The notes beneath the pieces were generated by a model. That model saw nothing but the letters and a program-made list of their open reading frames with translations. It did no database searches and was not told the DNA's origin. Of a stretch of DNA of 24,658 nucleotides, positions 14,729-22,902 are shown in pieces; position 1 is the first letter of the stretch, and each line of letters starts with the position of its first letter. Origin of the DNA: Thermoplasmatales archaeon ex4484_36 (GTDB lineage: Archaea > Thermoplasmatota > Penumbrarchaeia > Penumbrarchaeales > EX4484-36); the NCBI GenBank assembly GCA_002254765.1, contig NJDV01000022.1, positions 1 to 24,658 on the forward strand, written 5' to 3'. The position numbers were made by a program, and so were the translations under genes.

Positions 14729-16843
14729 ATGGAGGAGACGGTGGAGATAGCAAAGAGCCCTTCCACAGAGGATCTCATTGAGGACTGGATGGACTATTTC
14801 GAGCTGAAAGGCTTAATAGGCGAGATAAACGACATCGCTTCAATTCCCACCCGAAATAGTCTCTACATCTCTTACATGGACCTCTTCTCTCTCAAAGAGA
14901 GCATAGCGAGGGCCCTGAGGGAGCACCCCCGGCTCGTCCTGAGGGCAGGTGAGCTGGCCATCAGGAAGATCCTGGGCCCGGAGGAGGCCGGCAGGAGAAT
15001 AAACATACGATTCACCGACCTCCCGTCGGAGTTCATTGTAAACATAAGGGATCTGAGAAGTGTTCACCTGGACACCCTTGTGATGGTGGAGGGGCTCGTC
15101 AGGAAGGCCACGGACGTGAAGCCCCGCCTTAGAAAAGGGGTTTTTATCTGCCAGAGGTGCGGCCACGAGATAGAGATTGAAATGGACTACCAATACAGAG
15201 AACCTCTGGAGTGTCCAGAGGAGGAGGGGGGGTGTGGGAGGAAAGCGTCATCTACCAAGTTTGAACTTGACATGAAAAAATCAACCTTCGTAGATGTGCA
15301 GAAGATCGAGATACAGGAGTCCCCGGAGTCGCTCACCGGCGGGGATCAGCCAAAGAGGCTCTCTCTCTATTTCTACGACGACATAGCCGGAAAGGTCTTC
15401 CCCGGGGACCAGGTCAAGATATGGGGCATCTTAAGAGCGAGACAGAAGAGAGACGCCTACGGGAAGCTGCCCCTCTTTGACATATACCTTGAGGTTAACA
15501 ACTACGACAAGAGGGAAAAAAGCTACCTTGAGCTCGAGATCACCGAGGAGGATGAGATAGAGATAAGAAAATACGCAAAGAGGATGGACATCTACCAGCT
15601 CCTCATCAACTCCCTCTCTCCATCCATATACGGTATGGAGGCTGAGAAGCTCTCTTTGATCCTTCAGCTCTTCGGCGGAGTGGAGAAGAACCTTCCAGAC
15701 GGCACAAGGGTCCGGGGGGATATCCACGTTCTCCTGGTGGGAGACCCGGGGACAGCGAAATCTCAACTTCTACGCTATATAGCGGACCTCGCACCCCGGG
15801 GAATATACACCTCAGGGAAGTCCTCCTCAGCCGCTGGCCTCACGGCAGCGGTGGTGAAGGACGAGTTCGGCGAGGGAAACTTCACTCTCGAGGCTGGAGC
15901 GCTGGTTCTGGCGGATGGGGGGATAGCCTGTATAGACGAGATAGACAAGATGAGCGATGTTGACCGCTCGGTGATGCATACCGCCATGGAGCAGCAGGTG
16001 GTGGCCCTCTCAAAGGCGGGAATCCAGGCGACTTTAAGGGCCAGGTGCTCCATCCTTGCGGCTGCAAACCCCAAGTTCGGCCGTTTCGGAGAGAGGGAGA
16101 TCGTGGACCAGATAAACATACCCCCCGTTCTCCTATCGCGCTTTGATATTATCTTCGCCATAAGGGATCTTCCGAACCCTGATCTCGACCGGAGAAAGGC
16201 CGTCCACATCCTCAACCACCACCAGTGGGGTGAGAAGAAGAGGAAGATAGAGATGACCACAAAGGGAAGAGGGAAGGTGGAGGATCTCGAAGAGATTGAG
16301 GAGAAGGAGTTCATACCTCCTGAGCTTCTGAGAAAATACGTCTCCTACGCCAGGCAGAACATCTTCCCAGTGCTCACGGAGGAGGCGAAGGATAAAATCA
16401 TAGATTACTTCCTCACCCTCCGCTCCCGCTCCCACGAGGAGGGAGGCATGAAGATCATTCCCATAACCACAAGACAGCTTGAAGCCATAATACGTCTGGC
16501 CGAGGCCTCCGCCCGAATACGGCTGAGCGAAGAGGTAACAGTGGAGGACGCTGACAGGGCGATTAAGGTCTTCAACCGTTATCTGGATTCCATAACTGAG
16601 GGAGGGGGGATAGACGCCATATACACCGGCAGGTCACTGGCCAAGAGAGAGAGGCTTCAGGTGATCCTTAAGATAATTAGCGAACTGGACAGCATAACAG
16701 GGGAGGGTGCCTCTATAGAGGCTATCACAGACCGGGCAAAGGAGGAGGGGCTCACCAGGGACGAGGTTGGGGATGTAATAAAACAGCTCCTGACGAGCGG
16801 ATATATATATGAGCCGAGACACAATGTGTTCAAGACGCTGTGA
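14729..16843 (+). CDS. mcm: Replicative DNA helicase MCM
   Basis: The hexameric AAA+ 3'-5' helicase that unwinds the replication fork. 704 residues, full length for the family. The N-terminal domain carries a zinc site with Cys141-x2-Cys144 and Cys162/Cys169. An OB-fold and beta-hairpin region follows. Walker A is GDPGTAKS (338-345), Walker B CIDEID (Asp403-Glu404), sensor 1 AAANPKFG, and the arginine finger is Arg471 in LLSRFD. A small winged helix ends the protein (AKEEGLTRDEVGDVIKQLL). ATG 14729 follows GGGGAGGTGG, 17 bases after the winged-helix stop. A second ATG at 14725 is out of frame. No intein is present at the Walker A site, where archaeal MCM inteins often sit. Confidence 0.98.
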   Translation: MEETVEIAKSPSTEDLIEDWMDYFELKGLIGEINDIASIPTRNSLYISYMDLFSLKESIARALREHPRLVLRAGELAIRKILGPEEAGRRINIRFTDLPSEFIVNIRDLRSVHLDTLVMVEGLVRKATDVKPRLRKGVFICQRCGHEIEIEMDYQYREPLECPEEEGGCGRKASSTKFELDMKKSTFVDVQKIEIQESPESLTGGDQPKRLSLYFYDDIAGKVFPGDQVKIWGILRARQKRDAYGKLPLFDIYLEVNNYDKREKSYLELEITEEDEIEIRKYAKRMDIYQLLINSLSPSIYGMEAEKLSLILQLFGGVEKNLPDGTRVRGDIHVLLVGDPGTAKSQLLRYIADLAPRGIYTSGKSSSAAGLTAAVVKDEFGEGNFTLEAGALVLADGGIACIDEIDKMSDVDRSVMHTAMEQQVVALSKAGIQATLRARCSILAAANPKFGRFGEREIVDQINIPPVLLSRFDIIFAIRDLPNPDLDRRKAVHILNHHQWGEKKRKIEMTTKGRGKVEDLEEIEEKEFIPPELLRKYVSYARQNIFPVLTEEAKDKIIDYFLTLRSRSHEEGGMKIIPITTRQLEAIIRLAEASARIRLSEEVTVEDADRAIKVFNRYLDSITEGGGIDAIYTGRSLAKRERLQVILKIISELDSITGEGASIEAITDRAKEEGLTRDEVGDVIKQLLTSGYIYEPRHNVFKTL

Positions 16844-16854
16844 TGTGGTGCAAA

Positions 16855-17169
16855 ATGGATGAGGAGCCTGAAGGAAGGATATACATGAAGGTGCACAGGA
16901 GGGGAGGGGACATTCTCCTCGCCGCATGTGATGAGGACATTATAGACAAGAGATTCAGGGAGGGCATCTTCAGACTCCACGTGAAGAGGGATTTCTACGG
17001 GGGAGACCTCGTGGCGGAGGAGGTCTTCATAAGAATGCTTCAGCAGTGCACCATGGCGAATCTGTCCGGGAAGTTCGTTGTGGAGCTAGCTATCAAAGAG
17101 GGCTACATCCTTGAGGAGAACGTTCTCTATGTGGAGGGGGTGCCCCACGCCCAGCTCCTGAAGCTTTGA
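16855..17169 (+). CDS. DUF424 family protein
   Basis: A 104-residue archaeal protein of the DUF424 family, function unknown. It shows the family run IYMKVHRRGGDILLAACDED and then FYGGDLV, QCTMANLSGKFVVELAIKEG and the C-terminal GVPHAQLLKL. The frame opens at a GTG (16840) overlapping the mcm stop, and there is also an ATG at 16843. ATG 16855 is chosen because GTGGTG precedes it and homologues begin close to the YMKVH strand. It lies between mcm and the archaeosine gene; DUF424 genes are often near information-processing genes, which hints at RNA or translation work without proving it. Confidence 0.85.
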   Translation: MDEEPEGRIYMKVHRRGGDILLAACDEDIIDKRFREGIFRLHVKRDFYGGDLVAEEVFIRMLQQCTMANLSGKFVVELAIKEGYILEENVLYVEGVPHAQLLKL

Positions 17170-17178
17170 GGTGTTTCC

Positions 17179-18144
17179 GTGCGGGAACTTGTCAAGGTCT
17201 GGAAGGAGCCGGAGGTCCTTCAGGGGAAAAGAATACAGGCCCTTGTTGCCATCATAACCACCCGGGGATGCTCCTGGTTCAGGCGGGGGGGCGGGTGCAC
17301 CATGTGCGGATACAATATCCCCCGGGGGGACGTTGAGATAAACGGTGAGGTGCTGAAAGGTGAGCTTGAGAGAGTGGCCAGTGCTTTCGGAGGCGAGGAG
17401 CTCATCAAAATATACACCTCAGGCTCCTTCCTTGACCCCGGGGAGGTACCGCAGGAGGCTGTTGAGCACTTCGTTGAGAGTCTCGGGAGGCGGGCAGAGG
17501 AGTTGGGGGTAAGACCGCACCTTCTGGTTGAGAGCAGACCTGAATATGTGACAGAAGAGGCTTTAGAGCCCCTTATCTCTAACTTCTCTGTGACGGTGGC
17601 TCAGGGGCTCGAGACCTCAAGCGACGTGATAAGGGAGGAATCCATAAGAAAGGGGTTCAGAACTGTTGATTTCCTTAGGGCCCTTGAGGTTCTTAAGAGG
17701 ACAGGAGCAGGCTCAAAGGTATATCTGCTTCTGAAGCCACCATTCCTCACAGAGAGGGAGGCTATAGAGGACGTCGTAGGCAGCTTTGAGTTCCTCAAAG
17801 ACCTCTACGTCCAGACCATCTCCGTGAATCCTGTTAACGTTCAGAAGGGCACCCTTGTAGAGAGGCTCTATAGGGAGGGGAAGTACAGGCCTCCATGGCT
17901 GTGGAGCCTCATCTACGTCCTCAAAGTAGGGAAGGCCATAGCTGGAGATAGGAGGGTCATGAGCGAGCCCAGCGGTGGGGGGAGGCCCCGGGGTCCCCAC
18001 AACTGCTTCAGGTGTGACAGAAGGGTTCTTAGGGCCATACGGGACTTCTCCTACTCCCCTGACAACAGCCTCCGCCGCCTTGAGGTTGACCGGTGCGTCT
18101 GTATAAGGTCCTGGAGGTTTCAAACCGCCTTCAGCTTCGCCTGA
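17179..18144 (+). CDS. Archaeosine biosynthesis radical SAM protein RaSEA
   Basis: The radical SAM lyase that, with ArcS, converts the lysine adduct of preQ0 at tRNA position 15 into archaeosine, which stabilises the tRNA core. 321 residues. Family-specific cluster spacing is seen: GC (Cys31) SWFRRGGGC (Cys40) TMC (Cys43) GY. Further signatures are IYTSGSFLDPGE, LLVESRPEYVTEE and GLETSSDVIREESIRKGF. The C-terminal metal site is NCFRC, with DRCVC later. The GTG at 17179 follows GAGGTG overlapping the DUF424 stop, so the genes are co-transcribed. It ends five bases from the convergent CBS gene. Confidence 0.9.
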   Translation: MRELVKVWKEPEVLQGKRIQALVAIITTRGCSWFRRGGGCTMCGYNIPRGDVEINGEVLKGELERVASAFGGEELIKIYTSGSFLDPGEVPQEAVEHFVESLGRRAEELGVRPHLLVESRPEYVTEEALEPLISNFSVTVAQGLETSSDVIREESIRKGFRTVDFLRALEVLKRTGAGSKVYLLLKPPFLTEREAIEDVVGSFEFLKDLYVQTISVNPVNVQKGTLVERLYREGKYRPPWLWSLIYVLKVGKAIAGDRRVMSEPSGGGRPRGPHNCFRCDRRVLRAIRDFSYSPDNSLRRLEVDRCVCIRSWRFQTAFSFA

Positions 18145-18148
18145 TGAG

Positions 18149-19029
18149 CTATCTGGAGGTGCGCCTCTCCTTCTCCTTCTTGAGAATCTTCTGAAGTTTT
18201 CTGAAGCATTTGTTCAGAGCCGTTGACATACCCCAGTCCCACTCCTCTACAACATAAATATCATAAGGGGTTGACCCGCCAGTCTGCCCTCCTCATCCAC
18301 TATAACAAGGATGTTAGTGCTGTTGCTGAGCATCCTCTCCACAGCCTCCCTGATAGTCGCTTTGACACTGACGGTGACCGGGGGCGTGGAGATGCTCTTT
18401 ACCAAAACCTCTGTGGGTTCCTTCTCCCCCCTCACCTCCCCCTTGGAGCTCTTGCTCTGAGGCTTCTCAAGGACCCTCATGAGGTCCTTCAGTCCCACCA
18501 CACCGGTGACCTTCCCCCCGGAGTCCACCACGGGAAGTGCCCTGTAATCCTCCATGACCATAAAACGCACCGCATGGGTGCTGTTCTCCTCCTCGCTCAA
18601 AGAGGCGGGGGAGGGGTTCATTATCTCCCCAACCCTGGCACCACCCACAAGCGGGTCCTGAGCGGCAGCCTTTAGAACACTCCTTATGCTCACTACGCCC
18701 TTGAGCCTCTCCCCCTTAACAACAGGAAGGGCCCTCAGGTTCTGATAAATCATAATGTCGGCAATGTCAAAAAGAGATGTATCTGGGTCTATCCTAGGCG
18801 GCATGAAGGTGAAGTGCCTTACTTTGGCGTTTAGGGGTATTTTCCTCCTTTTAAGAAGACTCTTCAGGGAGATCATTCCAAGGAAGCTCTTCTTCTCTAC
18901 AACAGGTAGGACCCTCTCCTCCGTTTTGAGGAGCTTTCCCACAGCTTCCGAAATCGTCTCCTCAGGCGATATGACCTCAGCCGGCTTCTCTGCGATGTCC
19001 TTTGCTTTGATCTCTTTGAGAGGGACCAT
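18149..19029 (-). CDS. Four-CBS-domain regulatory protein with a frameshift in CBS 4
   Basis: A protein built of four CBS domains (two Bateman modules), which usually bind adenosyl ligands and act as energy or SAM sensors. The repeats end in GMISLKSLL, GVVSIRSVL, GVVGLKDLM and a fourth that should read GxxTPYDI. In the annotated frame the fourth stops early (GRLAGQPLMIFML, stop at 18247). One base later the next frame gives STPYDIYVVEEWDWGMSTAL followed by a basic helix, stopping at 18149, five bases from the RaSEA stop. One missing base in the GGCGGGT run (near 18275) would restore a 293-residue protein. ATG 19029 follows AGGTGAG. Without the last strand and helix, CBS 4 would probably not fold. 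Confidence 0.85.
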
Positions 19030-19060
19030 CCGAGCTCACCTTCTACCCCTATATGAACTC

Positions 19061-19072
19061 CATATAATAACC
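19061..19072 (-). promoter_or_regulatory. TATA box of the CBS gene
   Basis: The minus strand reads GGTTATTATATG. The predicted start is near 19039, just before AGGTGAG and the ATG. Confidence 0.45.
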
Positions 19073-19126
19073 TTTGGAGAATTGAAAATCCATCAGTGAT
19101 GCCCCGGTGCAGAAGGCCGAAAAGAT

Positions 19127-19138
19127 AAGATTAATAAC
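19127..19138 (+). promoter_or_regulatory. TATA box of purE-guaA
   Basis: AAGATTAATAAC lies 23-34 bases before the purE ATG, so the transcript should be leaderless. No ribosome site is seen before 19161, which agrees. Confidence 0.5.
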
Positions 19139-19160
19139 ATGAGACATCTTCTGCATCCCC

Positions 19161-19640
19161 ATGACAGGAGCGAAGGTTGCCATCGTGGCCGGGAGCTACT
19201 CGGACCTTGAAGTCATAAAGAAGGCAAAGAAGGTCCTGGATGAACTGGGGGTTGAACACGATGTCTTCATCTACTCAGCTCACAGAACCCCTGAGGAGCT
19301 TGTTAGTTTGATCCGGGAGGATGCCTACAGCTGCTACATCGCTATTGCGGGCCTCTCGGCGGCTCTCCCGGGGGTCATTGCCGCCCACACCACCCGCCCG
19401 GTGATAGGTGTCCCAGTCTCCGGAAAACTCAATCTTGATTCAATACTCTCCATAGTTCAGATGCCCCCCGGGGTCCCCGTGGCCGCCGTGGGCTTGGACA
19501 GGGGGGAGAACGCCGCACTTCTTGCCGCATCCATACTCAGCCTCTCCCACCCAGAGATAGAGAAGAGCTTGAAGGAGTACAGGGTGAGAATGAAAAAAAA
19601 GACCTTAGAAGCGAACGAGAAGGTAAGGGGTGAGCTCTGA
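19161..19640 (+). CDS. purE: PurE, N5-CAIR mutase / AIR carboxylase
   Basis: The purine biosynthesis enzyme that forms CAIR, 159 residues. Motifs are AGSYSDLEV (residues 10-18), the SAHRTPEEL substrate loop (Ser40 to His42), GLSAALPGVIAAHT, PVIGVPVSGKL and IVQMPPGVPVAAVG. The bacterial class I loop normally has an AHLPG histidine; here it is GLSAALPG, the archaeal pattern nearer class II, which may use AIR and CO2 directly. That choice is inference. ATG 19161 is probably leaderless. The 3' end overlaps guaA by 11 bases. Confidence 0.95.
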   Translation: MTGAKVAIVAGSYSDLEVIKKAKKVLDELGVEHDVFIYSAHRTPEELVSLIREDAYSCYIAIAGLSAALPGVIAAHTTRPVIGVPVSGKLNLDSILSIVQMPPGVPVAAVGLDRGENAALLAASILSLSHPEIEKSLKEYRVRMKKKTLEANEKVRGEL

Positions 19641-21495
19641 GTTGAAGGGAGAGAGCATTGTAATTCTGGACAACGGTGGCCAGTTCACCCATCTGATAGC
19701 CAACAGCCTGAGGCGCTTCTCCCAGGTGAGGACGGAGATAAGGGTGGCGGACACCCCTGCGGAGGAGCTTGAGGAATACGGTGGGATAATACTCTCCGGC
19801 AGCCCCTACTCCATCTACGAGGAGGACTCCCCCCAGGTGGACAATAAGATCTTTAACCTTCCCGTCCCCATTCTAGGCCTCTGCTACGGGATGCACCAGA
19901 TAGCCCTCCACTATGGGGGAAAAGTGAAAAGGACTGGCAGAAGGGAGTACGGCTACGCCAGGCTCAAGGTCAGGACCCGCGACCCAATATTCAAGGGATT
20001 GCCCAGAAGCCAAAGGGTCTGGATGTCCCACGGGGATTCCGTGACATCACTCCCTGAAGGCTTCAGGGTCATCGGCAGCACCTCCGGCTGCCCGATAGCT
20101 GCCTTCTCGGACCCCGTGAGGAGAAGGTGGGGCCTACAATTTCACCCGGAGGTGGAGGATACCCGCTGGGGGGACGATATACTCTTCAATTTCGCAAGGG
20201 TAATATGCGGTCTTGAAGGGAGATGGACTGTTGAGAACTTCACCGATATGATCCTGAAGAACATAAGGGAGGAGGTGGGGGAGAAGGAGGTTCTGTCGCT
20301 GGTCTCCGGCGGGGTGGACTCCACCGTGGTGGCAGCCCTTCTCCTGAGGGCCCTTCCCCCTGAGAAGGTGTATTCCATCCACATCAACACCGGTCTGATG
20401 AGGAAGAACGAGTCCGAAGAGGTCATTGTAGCCCTGAAAGCCCTGGGGATTAAGAACCTCATCTACAGGGATCGCTCTGACCTTTTCCTGAAGCGCCTTG
20501 AAGGGGTCCACGACCCGGAGGAGAAGAGGAAGATCATCGGGGAGCTATTCGTTGAGCTTGTAGAGGAAGAGGCGAGAAGACTGAACCTTGAGGACTGGCT
20601 ACTTGCCCAAGGAACCCTCTATCCGGACACCATAGAGTCGGGGGCAACAAAGTACTCCGATGTCATAAAGACCCACCACAACCGTGTGAACATCATTCTG
20701 AGGATGATCGAGGAGGGCAGGGTTATAGAGCCCGTGCACGAGCTATACAAGGCGGAGGTGCGGGAGGTGGGTAGGGCTCTGGGACTGCCCGAAGAGATCG
20801 TTGAGCGCCACCCCTTCCCCGGGCCAGGCCTAGGGATAAGATACCTGTGCCTCTCGGAGGAGAAGGCTGAAGAATATTGGAGGGAGGCACACCGGGCGGA
20901 GGAGGGGATCAGGGAGGGGGGGAGGGTGGAGGATATATTCGATTCCCATAAAGTCAGGCTCAAGGGCTACAGGGTACTGCCCATAAAGAGTGTGGGTGTG
21001 AAGGGAGATGCACGCTCCTATGATCTTCCTTTAGCGGTCTGGATCGAAGACGCTCCCACCGTCAGGATGCAGCGCAGGATGAAACTGGCTGCCACGGAGA
21101 TAACGGGGGTGCTCCCTGAGATAAATCGCGTGGTGCTGATACTGTCCCCAGATGAGATCGGTGAGCCTGAAAACTATCCTGTTTACATAAAGAGGGAGAG
21201 AGTAGAGCTCTTAAGAGAATTGGATTGGGTTGTAACTGAGAACCTAAAGAGCATGAACCTTTACAGGAGAATCTGGCAGTTCCCCACAATAATAACACCT
21301 GTGAGGATTGGGGAAAGCGATCCTTTGATAGTGTTAAGACCCATAAAGTCCAAGAGAGCTATGACCGCCGAGAGCTATCCGCTTCCCCTGAGATTTTTAA
21401 GAAAAGTTCTCAAGAGCTTTGAGAGGGTCGGTGGAAGGATAGCTGTGGGTTTGGACCTCACATCCAAACCCCCGGGGACAATAGAGTGGGAGTAA
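19630..21495 (+). CDS. guaA: GMP synthase, single chain, long form
   Basis: Glutamine-hydrolysing GMP synthase, XMP to GMP. 621 residues. The N-terminal class I amidotransferase has nucleophile Cys85 in GLCYGMHQ and His172/Glu174 in FHPEVED. The ATP-PPase follows with the loop SGGVDST (226-232). The dimerisation part is longer than in bacteria (about 515-525 residues) by roughly 100 residues (INRVVLILSPDEIGEPENYP through TIITPVRIGES), as in the long eukaryotic-like form. It ends TSKPPGTIEWE, the family terminus. Most euryarchaea encode the two parts as separate proteins, so one chain is notable. GTG 19630 follows AAGGTAAGG inside purE; translation is coupled. Confidence 0.95.
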   Translation: MSSELKGESIVILDNGGQFTHLIANSLRRFSQVRTEIRVADTPAEELEEYGGIILSGSPYSIYEEDSPQVDNKIFNLPVPILGLCYGMHQIALHYGGKVKRTGRREYGYARLKVRTRDPIFKGLPRSQRVWMSHGDSVTSLPEGFRVIGSTSGCPIAAFSDPVRRRWGLQFHPEVEDTRWGDDILFNFARVICGLEGRWTVENFTDMILKNIREEVGEKEVLSLVSGGVDSTVVAALLLRALPPEKVYSIHINTGLMRKNESEEVIVALKALGIKNLIYRDRSDLFLKRLEGVHDPEEKRKIIGELFVELVEEEARRLNLEDWLLAQGTLYPDTIESGATKYSDVIKTHHNRVNIILRMIEEGRVIEPVHELYKAEVREVGRALGLPEEIVERHPFPGPGLGIRYLCLSEEKAEEYWREAHRAEEGIREGGRVEDIFDSHKVRLKGYRVLPIKSVGVKGDARSYDLPLAVWIEDAPTVRMQRRMKLAATEITGVLPEINRVVLILSPDEIGEPENYPVYIKRERVELLRELDWVVTENLKSMNLYRRIWQFPTIITPVRIGESDPLIVLRPIKSKRAMTAESYPLPLRFLRKVLKSFERVGGRIAVGLDLTSKPPGTIEWE

Positions 21496-22680
21496 CTATC
21501 CCTCCGCTATCTCAAGGAGCCTCTTCTCAAAGGCTTTCAGACCCTCCTGGGCCCTCGTCCCCTCCCCCCTCTTCATCCACCTTTCAACCACCTTAAGCTC
21601 TTTTAGAAGCTCACTCTTCACCTCTCCCGGGAGGACAAGGGCACCGACGAGCTCTGTATACTTCTCCAGCCTCTTTTTAAGGGCCTCATTCACCCCACCC
21701 TCCCCCCACCTGAGAAGCAACTTCACCTTAACCGCAAATTGATAAGCCTCCTTATATCGCCTCTCCTCAAGCCTCTTTCGGGCAAGTTTGAGAAGAAACT
21801 CCTCAAAAGAGGTGTCACCACCCGTACCCTTCATCATCTCCTCCGCCTCCACTATCACCCTTTTAACAATCTCGCCCATCAGTCTCTCCCGATAGGGCTC
21901 TATCTCCCCGGTGAGCTCCTTTATCTTGAGATCTGACTTCAGCAGGAATCCCTCTTTCACCGCCTTCTTCACCTCAAGAAACTCCGCCCACCACTTATCT
22001 ATTTTTTCTGCATTCTCTCCCAGAATCTCTCGGCTATCTTGAAGCCGCTTAAGTATGCGCTCCAGCCTCTCCAGCTTCAGCTCAAGGTTGAACTTGAACT
22101 GCTCCCTGGGGAGAAGAAGCTTCTCCGTGAGCCTCTCACCCAACTCCTTAAGCCCTTTGAAATCCTCTTCCCTGAGCTTCTTCTTCATCTGGATGAACAT
22201 CTCCGAGATCTCCTTCCCCTCCTCACCACCCACGTTCTTCATCTGCATGTAATCAAATATCTTCTCAACATAATCTAGGGCATCGTGGTACTCCGTCTCC
22301 GGGAGCGCCAATTCCTCCTCCTCTCCAACGCCCTCCGTTATAATATCTGAAGGTTGAATGGAAAAGGCAATGAAGTGCCGGAAAGCCTCCTGAACCCGCT
22401 CTTCCAGTAGGGCCTTCTCAAGCTCGTCAAGAAATTCTCTAAATCTCCCCGAAAGCTTGTAATTAAGGCCCTTACCCTTAAAGTACGATATAATCTGGGT
22501 GAGGAACTCCATCAGAGTCTTCCTCAAGAAAGCCTTTGCCAGCTTCTCATTTCCAAGAGCTATGGTCTCCTCAACTAGTCTCAGTTTCTTTTCTATGTCC
22601 TCTCGGTTCTCAAGAAGACTCCCAAACAATTCAACGAGGGACTTAACCCTCCCGTATTCCACGTCGTTTGCAGCTTTCAT
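21496..22680 (-). CDS. Uncharacterised coiled-coil protein
   Basis: 394 residues, not recognised. Very rich in Glu, Lys and Leu and almost entirely helical, with long coiled-coil-like stretches (NLELKLERLERILKRLQDSR; EIEPYRERLMGEIVKRVIVE). There is no signal peptide, membrane segment or catalytic motif; cysteine is absent. A short loop GVGEEEELALPETEYHD splits the helical parts at about residue 117. ATG 22680 follows a GGGGATG stretch. Its stop abuts the guaA stop with no base between (TAACTA). It has its own promoter. A structural or scaffold role is possible but not shown. Confidence 0.78.
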   Translation of the reverse strand: MKAANDVEYGRVKSLVELFGSLLENREDIEKKLRLVEETIALGNEKLAKAFLRKTLMEFLTQIISYFKGKGLNYKLSGRFREFLDELEKALLEERVQEAFRHFIAFSIQPSDIITEGVGEEEELALPETEYHDALDYVEKIFDYMQMKNVGGEEGKEISEMFIQMKKKLREEDFKGLKELGERLTEKLLLPREQFKFNLELKLERLERILKRLQDSREILGENAEKIDKWWAEFLEVKKAVKEGFLLKSDLKIKELTGEIEPYRERLMGEIVKRVIVEAEEMMKGTGGDTSFEEFLLKLARKRLEERRYKEAYQFAVKVKLLLRWGEGGVNEALKKRLEKYTELVGALVLPGEVKSELLKELKVVERWMKRGEGTRAQEGLKAFEKRLLEIAEG

Positions 22681-22715
22681 TCCGCATCCCCGGGAGGTTT
22701 GAAATATAGGGTAAT

Positions 22716-22727
22716 GATTATTTAACT
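22716..22727 (-). promoter_or_regulatory. TATA box of the coiled-coil gene
   Basis: The minus strand reads AAGTTAAATAAT, giving a start near 22694 and a short leader. Confidence 0.45.
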
Positions 22728-22823
22728 TTGCTTATGGAGGGCGGAGGAGTGTGACGGACACCAAATTCATATCAGGGTTCGGTCAGACCTGTGGGTGGGG
22801 CAGTTTCGGTGGCTTTAAGTAAA

Positions 22824-22835
22824 CTTTTTTAAATC
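22824..22835 (+). promoter_or_regulatory. TATA box of the FG-GAP gene at 22903
   Basis: CTTTTTTAAATC gives a start near 22857. The leader then carries the octamer CCCCGGGG (22871-22878) inside a G-rich run and a purine-rich ribosome site before the ATG codons at 22903 and 22930. I see nothing else in 22728-22902. Confidence 0.45.
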
Positions 22836-22902
22836 GCTATGTAATAATCACCAGCAGCTCTCAGCGCATTCCCCGGGGGGGGCGGGGGTTTGAGGAGAAG
22901 AG

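Larger units (their letters stand above)
1863..22878. repeat. Highly iterated palindrome CCCCGGGG, 19 copies dispersed
   Basis: Exact copies begin at 1863, 3110, 4748, 5704, 6836, 7318, 8855, 10101, 11464, 11566, 14162, 15400, 15794, 17320, 17436, 17986, 19466, 21470 and 22871. Most lie in genes, where they usually encode Pro-Gly or Pro-Arg-Gly in different codon phases and on both strands. Three (3110, 6836, 22871) lie outside genes. Many one-base-shorter copies (CCCGGGG or CCCCGGG) are also present. Confidence 0.9.

Noticed and set aside
15740..15770. MCM Walker A as an intein site
   Set aside because: The motif is continuous (GDPGTAKS) with no insertion. aIF5B G1 is likewise free of an intein.
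22741..22800. GGGTTCGGTC near 22778 as a tRNA T-arm
   Set aside because: No matching acceptor, D or anticodon arms can be drawn around it. I found no tRNA or rRNA gene in the window.
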